Counted from the first letter of the stretch, positions 26,680 through 36,376 are shown. The stretch: 64,000 bases of DNA from Photobacterium alginatilyticum (GCF_009910675.1 NZ_RSEJ01000028.1:24811-88810), one strand, 5' to 3'. Numbers and translations: made by a program. The notes: generated by a model not told the origin, from the sequence alone.

Positions 26680-28959
26680 ATGTGTCTAAGCCGTTGGCTG
26701 GTAGGACTGCTGGTGATCCTCGCGACGTCCTTTACTGCAAATGCGAAAATTTATACCACGCCAATTTTGGCTGATGCCAATGAGCTGCTTCAAACCAGCC
26801 CGGACAAATCCCTTGAGATGACCACCCGCTATCTCGACCAGCGCCGCCTCAGCGATCCCAAAGAGCTGTCCCGTGTCCATGTCAATGACGAAACCGATCA
26901 TACCGTCCGGACCCCTTTGAACACCATCAACGCCTTGCAAATTCAGGCCAGGGCCTTCTCGCTGCTCAACCTGCCGGAAGAGGCAATCAATACCGTCAAA
27001 AAAGCAGAAAAGCTAGCGGCCGAAAACGATCTGTCTTTTACCACCCTCGAAACCCGGCTTATTCACGCCCGGATTTACTGGGATAACCTGAAAAACAGTG
27101 CCACGGCACTGAGAATGCTGGATCAGGTCGATAAAGAGATTGAACAGTCCAAAGCCCTTCAACTCACCAAACAGGTCAAGATACTGCAGTACCAATCGCT
27201 GTTGCAGCGGGCGATCATCGAATCCCACCTCGACGACGAGAACAAGGCCGAAAAGCTATTTATCAAGGCCAAACGCTACCTGATGAATCTTGATGACAGC
27301 AGCGAGGTCATTAACTACCAGCTCACTATCGGACACCATTACCTCGAGCACCGCCACTTCGATCTGGCCCTCGACCGGCTGCTGGGAGGCTACTGGCTGG
27401 CCGTCGAACAGGAAGATAGCGCCAAGGTTGCCCGAGCCAACTTCGAACTCGCCAACCTCTTTGAACAGCGCAAGGTCTTTGACAAGGCTCTTGAGCACGC
27501 CACCCAGGCCGGCGAGTTTTTCGAGCACTTCAACCAGACACTGCCGCTGGCAAAAACACTGGCTCTTATCGCTTCGATCTACGAGCAGCAGGGACGGTTC
27601 AACCTTGCCCTTGTCCACTACTTCAACGCCCTGGATCAGGAAAACCAGCTCAAGCATGATATCCGCTCGGCTCGTCTGCGCCTGAATATTGCCCGGGTAT
27701 ACCTGCAGCTCTACAACTACCCCAAAGCCGAGCAGTACCTGCAACATACCCGCCAGTTGGCCACCTTGAGCAACAACGAGGCAATCCAGGCCGAGGCGCA
27801 GATCCTGCAAGGCAAGCTGGAACTGGCAGAAGGCCGAACCGAAAGAGCGGTTTCAACCCTGCAGTCAGGATTGATCGCCGCCAGCAGACTTGGCGATCTG
27901 GATTTGCAGTTAATGGGCGAAATCGTACTCTCGGCAGCGTTTGAGCAACAAAATGACTATTACAATGCCCTGCTCAGCCAGCGACGCTATGAACAGCTGT
28001 TTTCGAGCAAACAGGAGGATCAGGTCAAAAGCAATGTCGAGGTGTTCAAGCAACAGCAGCGTATGCTGGAGCGATCGTTACAGCTGGAAGAAATGGAACG
28101 GCAACGGTTCGAAAGCGAGAAAGCCCTGTACAAACAGAAAAACGTCACCATTTTCCTGCTCAGCTTTATTCTGGTTATCCTGATTGTTCTGCTGCGCCGC
28201 CACCGCGTTGCCAAGCAACTGCAAACACGCCTGATGCGCCTGCGGACCGAGTTTTACACCCACCCGAGAAGCGGATTGCGCAACCTGCGCATGCTCACCG
28301 CCCGCCTGCCTAACTCCCTGCAGCAAAGCAGTGCCAACTTTGAGCAGTGGCACCTGGGTGAAATCATCAACGAGCCGCTTAGCGACAGGCTACGTTTTGC
28401 CCTGTTCGAGGTGCCCTTCCTCAAGCACATTTATCTCGAGCATGGTTACCAGAAAGGGCTGGAAATCGAGCGCCAGTTCGGTGAATACCTCAAGGAGCAG
28501 GTCTGCGAGCCCGCCCGCCTGTACCACTTCTCCGATGCCATGTTCTTGTATATCGAGCCGAATTCACGTCTTGATACCGCACCGGACCAGCTGGCAGGAT
28601 CGATCCAGCAGTTAATCGATAACTTTCTGGACAATCGCCAAATTGACAACCGGGTACGTATCGGCATGGCGGAATACCCCTTCCTGCCCAGAGCCTATAC
28701 GGCGATTAACGACCATGAACTGCTGGATATCCTGCTCATGGCAGCCAATGCCGCCCGCCTGATCAGCAAAAAAGAGCCCGGCAGCCAATGGGTTCATCTC
28801 AGTGCAATCGATGCAGCGCCGGCAGCCAGTTTTGCCAGTGATAATATCCGCAAGGCCTGTTTGCAGGGCATTGACAATGGGTTAGTCAAAGTACAGAGCT
28901 CGTCAACCTATGACATCATCTGGAATAATGATCACGATTCTGACAAAAATATCATTTAG
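26680..28959 (+). CDS. Exported TPR protein with membrane segment and degenerate GGDEF-like domain
   Basis: A 759-residue protein. It has a signal peptide (MCLSRWLVGLLVILATSFTA, cut after ANA), a periplasmic array of tetratricopeptide-like helices (about 60-440; for example ALVHYFNALDQENQL, YPKAEQYLQHTRQLA), a coiled stretch, one membrane segment (TIFLLSFILVILIVLL near 490) and a cytoplasmic C-terminal region. That region shows the GGDEF-domain opening (RSGLRNLRMLTARL) but has SDAMF where GGDEF would be, so no cyclase activity is expected. I use the ATG, with the TTG 18 bases upstream as an alternative. It precedes a GGDEF gene by 131 bp and probably feeds signal to it. Confidence 0.78.
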   Translation: MCLSRWLVGLLVILATSFTANAKIYTTPILADANELLQTSPDKSLEMTTRYLDQRRLSDPKELSRVHVNDETDHTVRTPLNTINALQIQARAFSLLNLPEEAINTVKKAEKLAAENDLSFTTLETRLIHARIYWDNLKNSATALRMLDQVDKEIEQSKALQLTKQVKILQYQSLLQRAIIESHLDDENKAEKLFIKAKRYLMNLDDSSEVINYQLTIGHHYLEHRHFDLALDRLLGGYWLAVEQEDSAKVARANFELANLFEQRKVFDKALEHATQAGEFFEHFNQTLPLAKTLALIASIYEQQGRFNLALVHYFNALDQENQLKHDIRSARLRLNIARVYLQLYNYPKAEQYLQHTRQLATLSNNEAIQAEAQILQGKLELAEGRTERAVSTLQSGLIAASRLGDLDLQLMGEIVLSAAFEQQNDYYNALLSQRRYEQLFSSKQEDQVKSNVEVFKQQQRMLERSLQLEEMERQRFESEKALYKQKNVTIFLLSFILVILIVLLRRHRVAKQLQTRLMRLRTEFYTHPRSGLRNLRMLTARLPNSLQQSSANFEQWHLGEIINEPLSDRLRFALFEVPFLKHIYLEHGYQKGLEIERQFGEYLKEQVCEPARLYHFSDAMFLYIEPNSRLDTAPDQLAGSIQQLIDNFLDNRQIDNRVRIGMAEYPFLPRAYTAINDHELLDILLMAANAARLISKKEPGSQWVHLSAIDAAPAASFASDNIRKACLQGIDNGLVKVQSSSTYDIIWNNDHDSDKNII

Positions 28960-28998
28960 ACTGCTGCAGTTATCCGCCAATTCGCCGATAACAATGAA

Positions 28999-29027
28999 TT
29001 GTTCGACCTTTTTTGCTAGCATATTTC
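28999..29027 (+). promoter_or_regulatory. Candidate promoter for GGDEF gene
   Basis: TTGTTC, a 17-bp spacer and TATTTC lie in the 131-bp gap, 64 bp before the GTG start. The match is moderate. Confidence 0.35.
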
Positions 29028-29090
29028 GTCGCCCGAAAGCTAACGTGCTGATAAGAAAGGGCCCCATCTGAAAGGTAATTTTTCTACAAC

Positions 29091-30650
29091 GTGACTGATA
29101 TAAACGCCGTAGTCTCTGAAGTGAGTAAATTGAGACTACGTTTGGACCAAGCTCAATTATCCTATCGCGATGCTTCCCTGAAGTCTCGTCGCGAAATAGT
29201 GATACTCAAGCGTTTGATCAGTCGTTTGTCTGTTGCCTGCCGCGGGCTCGATAGCGAGCTCGACCACAAGCTTGCCGAGTTGCGTTCCGAACTGGAGCAA
29301 CACAAGGATGTCAGCAAACTTATCCCCCGCTTAGCGATTATTGAGCGCCTTGTCACTCGTCAGGCCAACTTTACCGAAACAGAAACCCAGCGACTCGAAC
29401 AACAGATTGGGCAAAGCGGCGAAACCCTGAAACGCGTGCACGGCTTGCCGGCCCAGCTAAAAAGGGAACTGCGTAACTTGCTTGGCCAGCCTTCTGAGAC
29501 ACTGGCCCAGACCCACAAGCAGGTCATCCGTATTTTGGAGCTGTACGAGCGCGCGCTCAAGCTCATGGCCGTGTCCAGTGAAGCCATGGTGATGAAAGAT
29601 AACCTGGATCATGACCTGCTGCTGCAACTGACCAGCGAGCTACAGCGTCTGATCACCGAGCTCGACTTTGACGGCGAGGCCGGTGACAAGCTGCTGAGTA
29701 TTCGCAACCAGCTTCTGATCGGTGCAACACCACAAAACCTGATTGAACTGTCTCTGGAAGTCTTGCGCCTGGTCCTTGACGGCACACGCCAGGAGCGCCG
29801 TTCATCCCAGCAGTTTCTCGACAGTGTAAACAGCGACTTGGCAACGTTGCAGAAAACCACCAACCAGAGTGTCGGCCAAAGCGAGGCGATCTACGAACAC
29901 CGCAGCGAAATGACCTCCGAGCTGGCCGATTTAGCGACCTCTATTCGCCAGGGACTCAGCGAGCAGAAGAACCTGGAGCACTGGCGGCCAACACTTACCG
30001 AGCTTACCAAGGAGCTGCTGGTACTGGCCGAGCGCAACAAGGCCCTCGAGAAGCGCGAAAGAGCGCTGATTGAACAGCTGGGCTTTAACGAAAATAAGAT
30101 CAATAACCTCTTTGAACAGACTCAGGACTTCCGTCGCCGGCTCAATGATCAGGAACGGAAGATGTTCCTTGATAACCTCACCCGGGTCTACAACCGCGCC
30201 GCCCTTAACGATCGCCTCGAGCATGAGTACCGCCGCTGGCTGCGCTATCAGCACCCGGTCTGTGTGGCGATGATCGACATTGACCACTTTAAAGAGATCA
30301 ATGACAGCTACGGCCACCTTGCCGGCGATAAGGTCCTGAAGATTATTGCGCGGACCATCCGCCAGACGCTGACAGATACCGACTTTATCGCCCGCTTCGG
30401 TGACGACGAGTTTATGATCATTCTCCCTGATACCAACGAAGAAGAGCGTAACAAGTGTCTCAGCAAAATCCGTGAGACCATTGTCCAGCTACCTTTCCGT
30501 TTCCGGGATCAAAATGTCTCTATCAGCGTCTCCATCGGTGCCACCCTGTTCGACGGCAATGACACCCCGACCGACATTATCGAGCGGACCGACAAGGCGA
30601 TGTTCAGTGCCAAAAGTACCGGCCGTAACCGCATGCTATGGATCTCCTAG
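29091..30650 (+). CDS. GGDEF-domain protein with altered active and inhibitory sites
   Basis: A 519-residue cytoplasmic protein. The N-terminal ~340 residues are helical and coiled (many Q, E, L, K). The C-terminal GGDEF domain starts LTRVYNRAALNDRLEHEYRRW near 355, with CVAMIDIDHFKEINDSYGHLAGDKVL. The signature reads RFGDDEF (second Gly replaced by Asp). The inhibitory RxxD site five residues upstream reads TDTD, lacking the Arg. It may therefore be a weak cyclase or a c-di-GMP effector. The neighbourhood (queF, TPR gene) resembles that of Vibrio cholerae CdgG as I remember it; the symbol is left blank. The start is GTG with AAAGG about 15 bases upstream. Confidence 0.85.
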   Translation: MTDINAVVSEVSKLRLRLDQAQLSYRDASLKSRREIVILKRLISRLSVACRGLDSELDHKLAELRSELEQHKDVSKLIPRLAIIERLVTRQANFTETETQRLEQQIGQSGETLKRVHGLPAQLKRELRNLLGQPSETLAQTHKQVIRILELYERALKLMAVSSEAMVMKDNLDHDLLLQLTSELQRLITELDFDGEAGDKLLSIRNQLLIGATPQNLIELSLEVLRLVLDGTRQERRSSQQFLDSVNSDLATLQKTTNQSVGQSEAIYEHRSEMTSELADLATSIRQGLSEQKNLEHWRPTLTELTKELLVLAERNKALEKRERALIEQLGFNENKINNLFEQTQDFRRRLNDQERKMFLDNLTRVYNRAALNDRLEHEYRRWLRYQHPVCVAMIDIDHFKEINDSYGHLAGDKVLKIIARTIRQTLTDTDFIARFGDDEFMIILPDTNEEERNKCLSKIRETIVQLPFRFRDQNVSISVSIGATLFDGNDTPTDIIERTDKAMFSAKSTGRNRMLWIS

Positions 30651-30885
30651 CCCTTTATAACTAAAAACTCACATCCACCCAACATCTGTCACATCAATTT
30701 CTGGTCAAATCACGGATCCCTGTGTATGGTGAATTAACAGACTGATTTTTAAGGAACATACGCAACAATGTGAGTGCCTTAAAAACACCTCTGAGATTTT
30801 CTCTCTCCGGCTCTGCTTACTTACTCTTCCATAAAAATCAGAACAGCGTGAGTAAAGCCGTTTCATCGTGACCAGGGAGGTAACC

Positions 30886-32265
30886 ATGATTACTCATATC
30901 AGTCCTGTCGGTGCCATGGATCTACTCTCACAGCTGGAAGTAGACCGCCTGAAGGCAACGGCATCCAGTGAGTTGTACCGCTTGTATCGCAACTGTTCGC
31001 TGGCCGTGCTCAACTCAGGCAGCCATACCGACAACTCCAAGGAGCTTCTGGAGAAGCACAAAAGCTTTGATGTCAACGTCATGCGCAGGGAGCGCGGGAT
31101 CAAACTCGAACTAATGAATCCACCCGAGCATGCCTTTGTCGACGGTCGGATCATTCGCGGTATCCAGGAACATATGTTCGCGGTACTGCGGGATATCGTC
31201 TACGTCAATATGCACGTCAAACAGCGCAACGACATCAACCTGACCAGCGCACCGCACATCACCAACTTTGTCTTCAGCGTACTGCGCAACGCCCAGACCG
31301 TCCGCTCCGGTGAAGACCCTAATATCGTCGTCTGCTGGGGCGGCCACTCGATCAACCCGGTCGAGTACCAGTACACCCGTGAAGTCGGCCATGAACTGGG
31401 ACTGCGCGAGCTTAATATCTGTACCGGTTGCGGCCCGGGAGCCATGGAAGGGCCAATGAAAGGCGCCGCTATCGGCCACGCCAAGCAGCGCTATTCGCAA
31501 AGCCGCTTTATTGGTCTGACCGAGCCGTCCATCATTGCCGCCGAGCCACCGAACCCGATTGTCAACGAACTGGTGATCCTGCCGGATATCGAAAAACGTC
31601 TGGAGGCCTTTGTCCGGGCCGGCCACGGTATTGTCATTTTCCCGGGCGGCGCCGGTACTGCCGAAGAGCTGCTCTATATCCTGGGGATCCTGATGCACCC
31701 GGAAAATGCCAGCCAGCCGATGCCGCTGGTATTGACCGGTCCGAAAGAGAGTGAACCGTACTTCCGCACCCTTGATAGTTTCATCAAGGACACCCTCGGC
31801 GAAGCCGCAACCAAACATTACGAAATCATCATTGATGATCCGGCAAAAGTTGCCCGGGTAATGAAGGCCGCAATGCCGCTGATCAAAGAGCAGCGCCTGG
31901 CAACCGGTGATGCCTACAGCTATAACTGGTCGCTCAAGATCCCGCCGGAGTTCCAGCTGCCGTTCGAGCCGACCCACGAGTCGATGGCCAGCCTCGATCT
32001 GCACATGAACCAACGTCCCGAGCATCTGGCAGCCCATTTACGCCGTGCGTTTTCTGGCATCGTCGCCGGGAACGTCAAGGAAGAAGGGATCCGGGAGATC
32101 GAGCGCAAGGGACCGTTCCAGATCGACGGTGACATCGCCCTGATGAAGCGGATGGACAAACTGCTGAAAAACTTCGTCGAGCAGCAGCGGATGAAGCTGC
32201 CGGGAAGTCGCTACGTACCATGTTACGAAATCATCACTGCTCCCGGGAACGGCAATGGCAAATAA
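30886..32265 (+). CDS. ppnN: Nucleotide 5'-monophosphate nucleosidase PpnN
   Basis: PpnN (YgdH) cleaves purine and pyrimidine monophosphates to base and ribose 5-phosphate and in E. coli is activated by ppGpp. The 459-residue protein has an N-terminal domain (about 1-145), the LOG-family core (about 150-340) with CTGCGPGAMEGPMKGA and the PGGxGTxxE motif as FPGGAGTAEELLY, and a C-terminal domain. The ATG follows a GGGAGG site. A GTG six codons upstream is less likely. The 235-bp region before it holds no gene. Confidence 0.93.
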   Translation: MITHISPVGAMDLLSQLEVDRLKATASSELYRLYRNCSLAVLNSGSHTDNSKELLEKHKSFDVNVMRRERGIKLELMNPPEHAFVDGRIIRGIQEHMFAVLRDIVYVNMHVKQRNDINLTSAPHITNFVFSVLRNAQTVRSGEDPNIVVCWGGHSINPVEYQYTREVGHELGLRELNICTGCGPGAMEGPMKGAAIGHAKQRYSQSRFIGLTEPSIIAAEPPNPIVNELVILPDIEKRLEAFVRAGHGIVIFPGGAGTAEELLYILGILMHPENASQPMPLVLTGPKESEPYFRTLDSFIKDTLGEAATKHYEIIIDDPAKVARVMKAAMPLIKEQRLATGDAYSYNWSLKIPPEFQLPFEPTHESMASLDLHMNQRPEHLAAHLRRAFSGIVAGNVKEEGIREIERKGPFQIDGDIALMKRMDKLLKNFVEQQRMKLPGSRYVPCYEIITAPGNGNGK

Positions 32266-32330
32266 CTCGCTGAAATTATCCGTTAATCGGCACTCGGCGG
32301 TTACACTCTGACAATCCAGTGCGTACAATA

Positions 32331-32354
32331 AAGGGCCTGTATCGGCCCTTTTTT
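32331..32354 (+). terminator. Terminator after ppnN
   Basis: Stem AAGGGCC/GGCCCTT, 6-base loop, T6 tract; 65 bases after the ppnN stop and just upstream of xni. Confidence 0.85.
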
Positions 32355-32374
32355 GATCAACGTTAACCACCATT

Positions 32375-33148
32375 ATGCAAATCCATCTTGTTGTTATTGA
32401 TGCCCTGAACCTCATCCGACGCGTCCATGCCGCCCAACCCGGCGACCCCGATGTTAGCAATACGGCACGGGTGTGCTGCCAGGCGCTGGGCAAGATCATC
32501 GACAGTAGCAAGCCCACGCATATCGTTGCAGTATTCGATCATCACGGCGAGGATCGCGGCTGGCGGGCCGAACTGCTGCCACACTACAAAGAGGGGCGCA
32601 AGCCGATGCCGCCTGAACTGCTGACGGGGATGGACGAGATCCAGGATGCCTTTATGACAATCGGCATTGACTCGCTGCTATCCGACGGCGACGAAGCCGA
32701 TGACCTGGTAGCAACGCTGGCGCTCAAAGTAGCCGATCGCGGCCAGCAGGTGACCATCGTCTCTACCGACAAGGGGTATTGCCAGCTGCTGCGGCCGACA
32801 CTACGGATCCGAGATTACTTCCAGCAACGCTGGCTCGACAGCCCGTTTATCGAGAAAGAGTATGGCGTCAAACCCGAACAACTGCCAGACTACTGGGGGT
32901 TGGCAGGGATCAGCTCCAGCAAAATACCCGGGATCCCGGGCATTGGGCCGAAAGCTGCGGTGGAGTTACTCTCTTCATACCCCAACCTCGAGGCCGTGCT
33001 CGCTGCCGAGGATCTGCCGGCCAAGTGGCAGAAAAAAGTTGACGGGCACCGGGAAACGGCAATCGCCAGCAAACAGGTTGCCTCGCTGAAAACCGATCTC
33101 CAGCTGGGCTTCAACCTGCAGGATATTCGCTACCAGCCGTCAAACTAA
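32375..33148 (+). CDS. xni: Flap endonuclease-like Xni (ExoIX)
   Basis: Xni is a FEN-family flap endonuclease similar to the 5'-nuclease domain of PolA. The 257-residue protein has VVIDALNLIRRVHA with the first metal Asp, AVFDHHGEDRGWRAELLPHYKEGR, DGDEADDLVATLA and VSTDKGYCQLL acidic clusters, and a helix-hairpin-helix (IPGIPGIGPKAAVELL near 187). As in E. coli Xni, the C-terminal part is short. It stands between ppnN and rlmM, convergent with rlmM. Confidence 0.92.
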   Translation: MQIHLVVIDALNLIRRVHAAQPGDPDVSNTARVCCQALGKIIDSSKPTHIVAVFDHHGEDRGWRAELLPHYKEGRKPMPPELLTGMDEIQDAFMTIGIDSLLSDGDEADDLVATLALKVADRGQQVTIVSTDKGYCQLLRPTLRIRDYFQQRWLDSPFIEKEYGVKPEQLPDYWGLAGISSSKIPGIPGIGPKAAVELLSSYPNLEAVLAAEDLPAKWQKKVDGHRETAIASKQVASLKTDLQLGFNLQDIRYQPSN

Positions 33149-33174
33149 CAACATGTCCTCTCGCTTTAAAAACA

Positions 33175-33202
33175 AAAAACGCCATCGTCAGGATGGCGTT
33201 TT
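33175..33202. terminator. Bidirectional terminator between xni and rlmM
   Basis: AAAAACGCCATC, GTCA loop area, GGATGGCGTTTT: A-run on one side, T-run on the other, serving both convergent genes. Confidence 0.82.
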
Positions 33203-33234
33203 GCTAGTCGTTGAAGCAGGTACAAGACCGTCAA

Positions 33235-34317
33235 TTAATGTGGCGAGCGATTGTCCAGACGCTGGATATGTACCGTGATCTCTTCGCGGTCATGGTAAAG
33301 GTGCTTGGCCTGAAGCTTGAACTTCACACCGTTCTGCGTCATGTACTGTTTCAGGTTTTCGATATCCTGCAGCACCTCGTCGTAACGGCCCTTCATCGGC
33401 AGCTTGAGGTTGAAAATCGCCTCTTTGGCCCACGCCTTGATCATCCAGTCTCCCATCAGGTGCGCGACGCGAGCCGGTTTTTCAATCATGTCACATACGA
33501 TCCAGGTAACGTTCTTACGTGCCGGCTCAAACTTAAAGCCGTCCACTTCATGGTGCTTCACCTGGCCGGTATCCATTAGGCTCTGCGCCATCTGGCCATT
33601 ATCGATCGAATGCACAAACATCGACCGCTTGACCAGCTGATAGGTCCAGCCACCAGGACACGCGCCCAAATCGACGCCCCACATTCCGGAAGCCAGACGC
33701 TCGTCCCATTCCTCACGTGGAATAAAGACATGAAACGCTTCTTCCAGCTTCAGCGTCGAACGGCTTGGCGCATCAGACGGGAACTTCAGACGCGGAATCC
33801 CCATAAAGAACTGCGAGTTGTTGTTCGATAGCGAATAACCGACATAACAGCAGCCCGGGGCGATAAAGCAAATATGCAGCACCGGCTTCCATGCATTGTC
33901 TTTTGCATACAGGATGTCTTTCTTGCGCATCACCTGACGTAGCGGCACCGTAAACTTACGGCAGAACTTCAGCAGTTCTTTGGCCTCATTGGTATCCGGC
34001 GTTTCTACCCGAAGCTCTCCACAGCGCGGGAAGCCTTCTACCGCCTCAAGGATCGGCGAGATACGATCGTCCTGCGGCAAATCGGTCAATAAAGGGGCCG
34101 CCGCGAACATTTGGCGGGCAAAGATCAGCGAAGAGAACGGCTGCAACTTAATGAACTGCTCGGCATCGCCCTGCTGATAAAACTCAAAGACAACATAACC
34201 GGTATTGTTTTTCGCCCGAGGAAAACCATACAACTCCAGTTTATTTGCTTTGTCCTGAACTTCACCGGCACATTCTTTTTCAAAGCCTGGACGACAGTAC
34301 AATATAACGTGATTCAC
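33235..34317 (-). CDS. rlmM: 23S rRNA (cytidine 2498-2'-O)-methyltransferase RlmM
   Basis: RlmM methylates the 2'-OH of C2498 in the peptidyl-transferase centre. The 360-residue protein has an N-terminal THUMP-like region (VILYCRPGFEKECAGEVQDKA) and a C-terminal Rossmann methyltransferase domain (from about 195) with SAM motif WGVDLGACPGGWTYQL. VTWIVCDMIEKPARV supplies the catalytic Asp, and KLPMKGRYDEV the Lys. It is last in the minus-strand group gcvA, hydrolase, ygdD, rlmM, the same order as in E. coli apart from the hydrolase. Confidence 0.94.
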   Translation of the reverse strand: MNHVILYCRPGFEKECAGEVQDKANKLELYGFPRAKNNTGYVVFEFYQQGDAEQFIKLQPFSSLIFARQMFAAAPLLTDLPQDDRISPILEAVEGFPRCGELRVETPDTNEAKELLKFCRKFTVPLRQVMRKKDILYAKDNAWKPVLHICFIAPGCCYVGYSLSNNNSQFFMGIPRLKFPSDAPSRSTLKLEEAFHVFIPREEWDERLASGMWGVDLGACPGGWTYQLVKRSMFVHSIDNGQMAQSLMDTGQVKHHEVDGFKFEPARKNVTWIVCDMIEKPARVAHLMGDWMIKAWAKEAIFNLKLPMKGRYDEVLQDIENLKQYMTQNGVKFKLQAKHLYHDREEITVHIQRLDNRSPH

Positions 34318-34326
34318 TTTGAACCC

Positions 34327-34716
34327 TCAAGCTGAGCGCCAGGCAGCGACTGCAAGCGCTACCCAGCCAATAATAAAACATATGCCCCCCATTGGCGTGA
34401 TGGGGCCGAACCATTTGCTCCCCGTCAGCGCCAACGCATACAGGCTACCGCTGAAGAGCAAAATACCCACTGCAAAAAACAGGGCTGCGTATAATACCGC
34501 TTTTGTCGGCATAATGCGTGCCCAGATTCCACAACCCAGCAAGGCCAGACTATGCCAGGCCTGATATTGAACACCGGTTTTGAACACGTCCAGCAGGTAC
34601 GGCGCCAACTGTGCTTTTAAGCCATGCGCCGCAAACGCCCCCAGCACCACCACAACAGCACCACTTAACGTCGCGAAAAGTAAAATGATTCTTGGCAACG
34701 AATGGCTAGGTTGCAT
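34327..34716 (-). CDS. ygdD: DUF423 inner-membrane protein YgdD
   Basis: A 129-residue hydrophobic protein with four predicted membrane spans. It contains FATLSGAVVVVLGAFAAHGLK near the N-terminus and FKTGVQYQAWHSLALLG, the DUF423 signature. Function unknown. I start it at MQPSHSLPRI; longer in-frame extensions overlap the hydrolase gene by far more and lack similarity. Even so, its first 11 bases overlap the hydrolase 3' end, so translation is coupled. It lies 9 bp before rlmM. Confidence 0.9.
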   Translation of the reverse strand: MQPSHSLPRIILLFATLSGAVVVVLGAFAAHGLKAQLAPYLLDVFKTGVQYQAWHSLALLGCGIWARIMPTKAVLYAALFFAVGILLFSGSLYALALTGSKWFGPITPMGGICFIIGWVALAVAAWRSA

Positions 34717-35392
34717 GTACACACTCCTTGATAAACGCCGCCAGCAATGCCACGGTCCGATCCCTGTTTTGCTGCTCGGTATGGCCTGATGCTTTTCTTG
34801 GTTTAAAGCTATGATCACCATCAGGGAGAAACTCGACCGACACCAAATCGGCATATTCCCAACCTTCAACTTCCGCCCGGGTGCCGAACGTATCACGCTC
34901 TCCCTGCAGGATGAGTGTCGGCAAAACAGCCTCTTTCAGGTGCTCGCCACGATAGTTTTCTGGCTTGCCCGGCGGGTGGAAAGGAAAGCCCAGGCAGGCT
35001 ACACCCTGTACTTTCGCCGCACAGTTTTCGACACCCGGCGATTGCGGCGCGACATCACTGACCATGATACTGGCCATCCGCCCGCCCATAGACTTGCCGC
35101 CAATTACCAGCTTGCCATCGGCAAAAGTATCAATATGGCGCTGAAAGTCGAGCAACAACTTAGGCTGGCGATCCGGCGGGCGTTTCTTGCCGTCTTCCCG
35201 GCGTTTGACCATATACGGAAAGTCAAACCGTACCACCCGGATCCCCTGTTGAGACAACCCTTCGGCAATCGCCGTCATGAACTCATGATCCATCCCAGCC
35301 CCGGCACCATGGGCAAACAAAAATGTAGCTACGGCCTCACCGCTTTCCGGCTCGTTGACCAGGTACTCCGGCAATACTGGCGTATCAGACAT
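34706..35392 (-). CDS. Alpha/beta hydrolase of the KANL3/Tex30 type
   Basis: A 228-residue cytoplasmic alpha/beta hydrolase-like protein. It has FLFAHGAGAGMDHEFM near 27 (oxyanion region), nucleophile elbow GGKSMGGRMAS near 100 (Ser in KSMGG), LILQGERDTFGT with the acid, and DGDHSFKPRK with the His. The Ser-Asp-His triad is complete. Substrate unknown. Its start overlaps the gcvA 3' end by 8 bp and its end overlaps ygdD by 11 bp. Confidence 0.85.
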   Translation of the reverse strand: MSDTPVLPEYLVNEPESGEAVATFLFAHGAGAGMDHEFMTAIAEGLSQQGIRVVRFDFPYMVKRREDGKKRPPDRQPKLLLDFQRHIDTFADGKLVIGGKSMGGRMASIMVSDVAPQSPGVENCAAKVQGVACLGFPFHPPGKPENYRGEHLKEAVLPTLILQGERDTFGTRAEVEGWEYADLVSVEFLPDGDHSFKPRKASGHTEQQNRDRTVALLAAFIKECVHAT

Positions 35393-36293
35393 CCGGCATA
35401 TCCTCCTGCTCACGTGCCGCCTTAGCCAACACCCAGTCGCGGAATATCTGGATACGACCGGTTTCCGCCTGTTTCTCCTGGCATACCAGATAGAAGGCGT
35501 TCTTGCTCATCAATACTTCGTCAAACGGACACACCAGACGGCCGGCTTCCAGCTCGGGCTGCGCCAGTACGTTATTGCCAAGGGCTATGCCCTGACCGTG
35601 AACGGCAGCCTGCAGGACCATGGTCGAGTGGCTGAAGATAGGCCCCTGATTGACATTGGTGCCGACAATTTCATGGTGGCGGACAAAGTTCTTCCACTCC
35701 TTGCGCGAGGTATCATGCAGCAAGGTGTGGTACTGCAGATCAGTCAGGGTACGCAGCGGCTTGGACCCCGCCAGTAACATCGGCGAACACACCGGCAGCA
35801 AGAACTCCTGGTAAAGCTTGTCGGCACGCAGTCCCTGCCAGTTTCCGCGGCCATAGTAGATGGCAACATCCACATCATCAGTCAGGGAGCCCTCATCCAG
35901 ATCAACGGCCTTGATCCGGACATCGATATCCGGATGCTGTTCGTTAAAGTCCGCCAGTCTCGGTACCAGCCACTGAATCGCAAAACTCGGAGGTAAACTA
36001 ATGGTTAACGCTCCTTTTGCGCCGCGTTCCAAGACCTTATCAGTGGCATCTGAGATTGCAGAAAAGATGTCTTTGATGTCGAGGAAGTAGCTTTGGCCTT
36101 CTTCGGTCAGCAGTAGGGAACGGTTTCTCCGGCGAAATAATTTGAGCCCCAAAAATTCTTCGAGGGCTTTAATTTGGTGGCTTACAGCAGCTTGTGTGAC
36201 AAATAATTCTTCTGCTGCACGGGTAAAACTCAGGTGTCTGGCCGCAGCTTCGAACACTTTCAATGAGTTTAGTGGCGGTAAACGTCTCGACAT
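35385..36293 (-). CDS. gcvA: Glycine cleavage system regulator GcvA
   Basis: GcvA is a LysR-type regulator that activates gcvTHP when glycine is present, represses it with GcvR, and activates the sRNA gene gcvB. The 302-residue protein has an N-terminal winged helix-turn-helix (LPPLNSLKVFEAAARHLSF, AAVSHQIKALEEFLGLKLF) and a substrate-binding domain (about 95-290). The divergent gcvB gene shares its promoter region, as in E. coli. A T-rich run lies just before its start. Confidence 0.92.
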   Translation of the reverse strand: MSRRLPPLNSLKVFEAAARHLSFTRAAEELFVTQAAVSHQIKALEEFLGLKLFRRRNRSLLLTEEGQSYFLDIKDIFSAISDATDKVLERGAKGALTISLPPSFAIQWLVPRLADFNEQHPDIDVRIKAVDLDEGSLTDDVDVAIYYGRGNWQGLRADKLYQEFLLPVCSPMLLAGSKPLRTLTDLQYHTLLHDTSRKEWKNFVRHHEIVGTNVNQGPIFSHSTMVLQAAVHGQGIALGNNVLAQPELEAGRLVCPFDEVLMSKNAFYLVCQEKQAETGRIQIFRDWVLAKAAREQEDMPDV

Positions 36294-36341
36294 AGTCTTC
36301 CTGCATTAGTTTTTTTTATGCTAAACATTATAAATTGTCCA

Positions 36342-36370
36342 TTGTTCAAGTGCTACATAAACCATATGAT
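36342..36370 (+). promoter_or_regulatory. gcvB promoter
   Basis: TTGTTC (36342-36347), exactly 17 bp, then TATGAT (36365-36370), which puts the start near 36377. The gcvA start lies 50 bp away on the other strand, so GcvA sites should be in this stretch. Confidence 0.6.
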
Positions 36371-36376
36371 TTGCTA

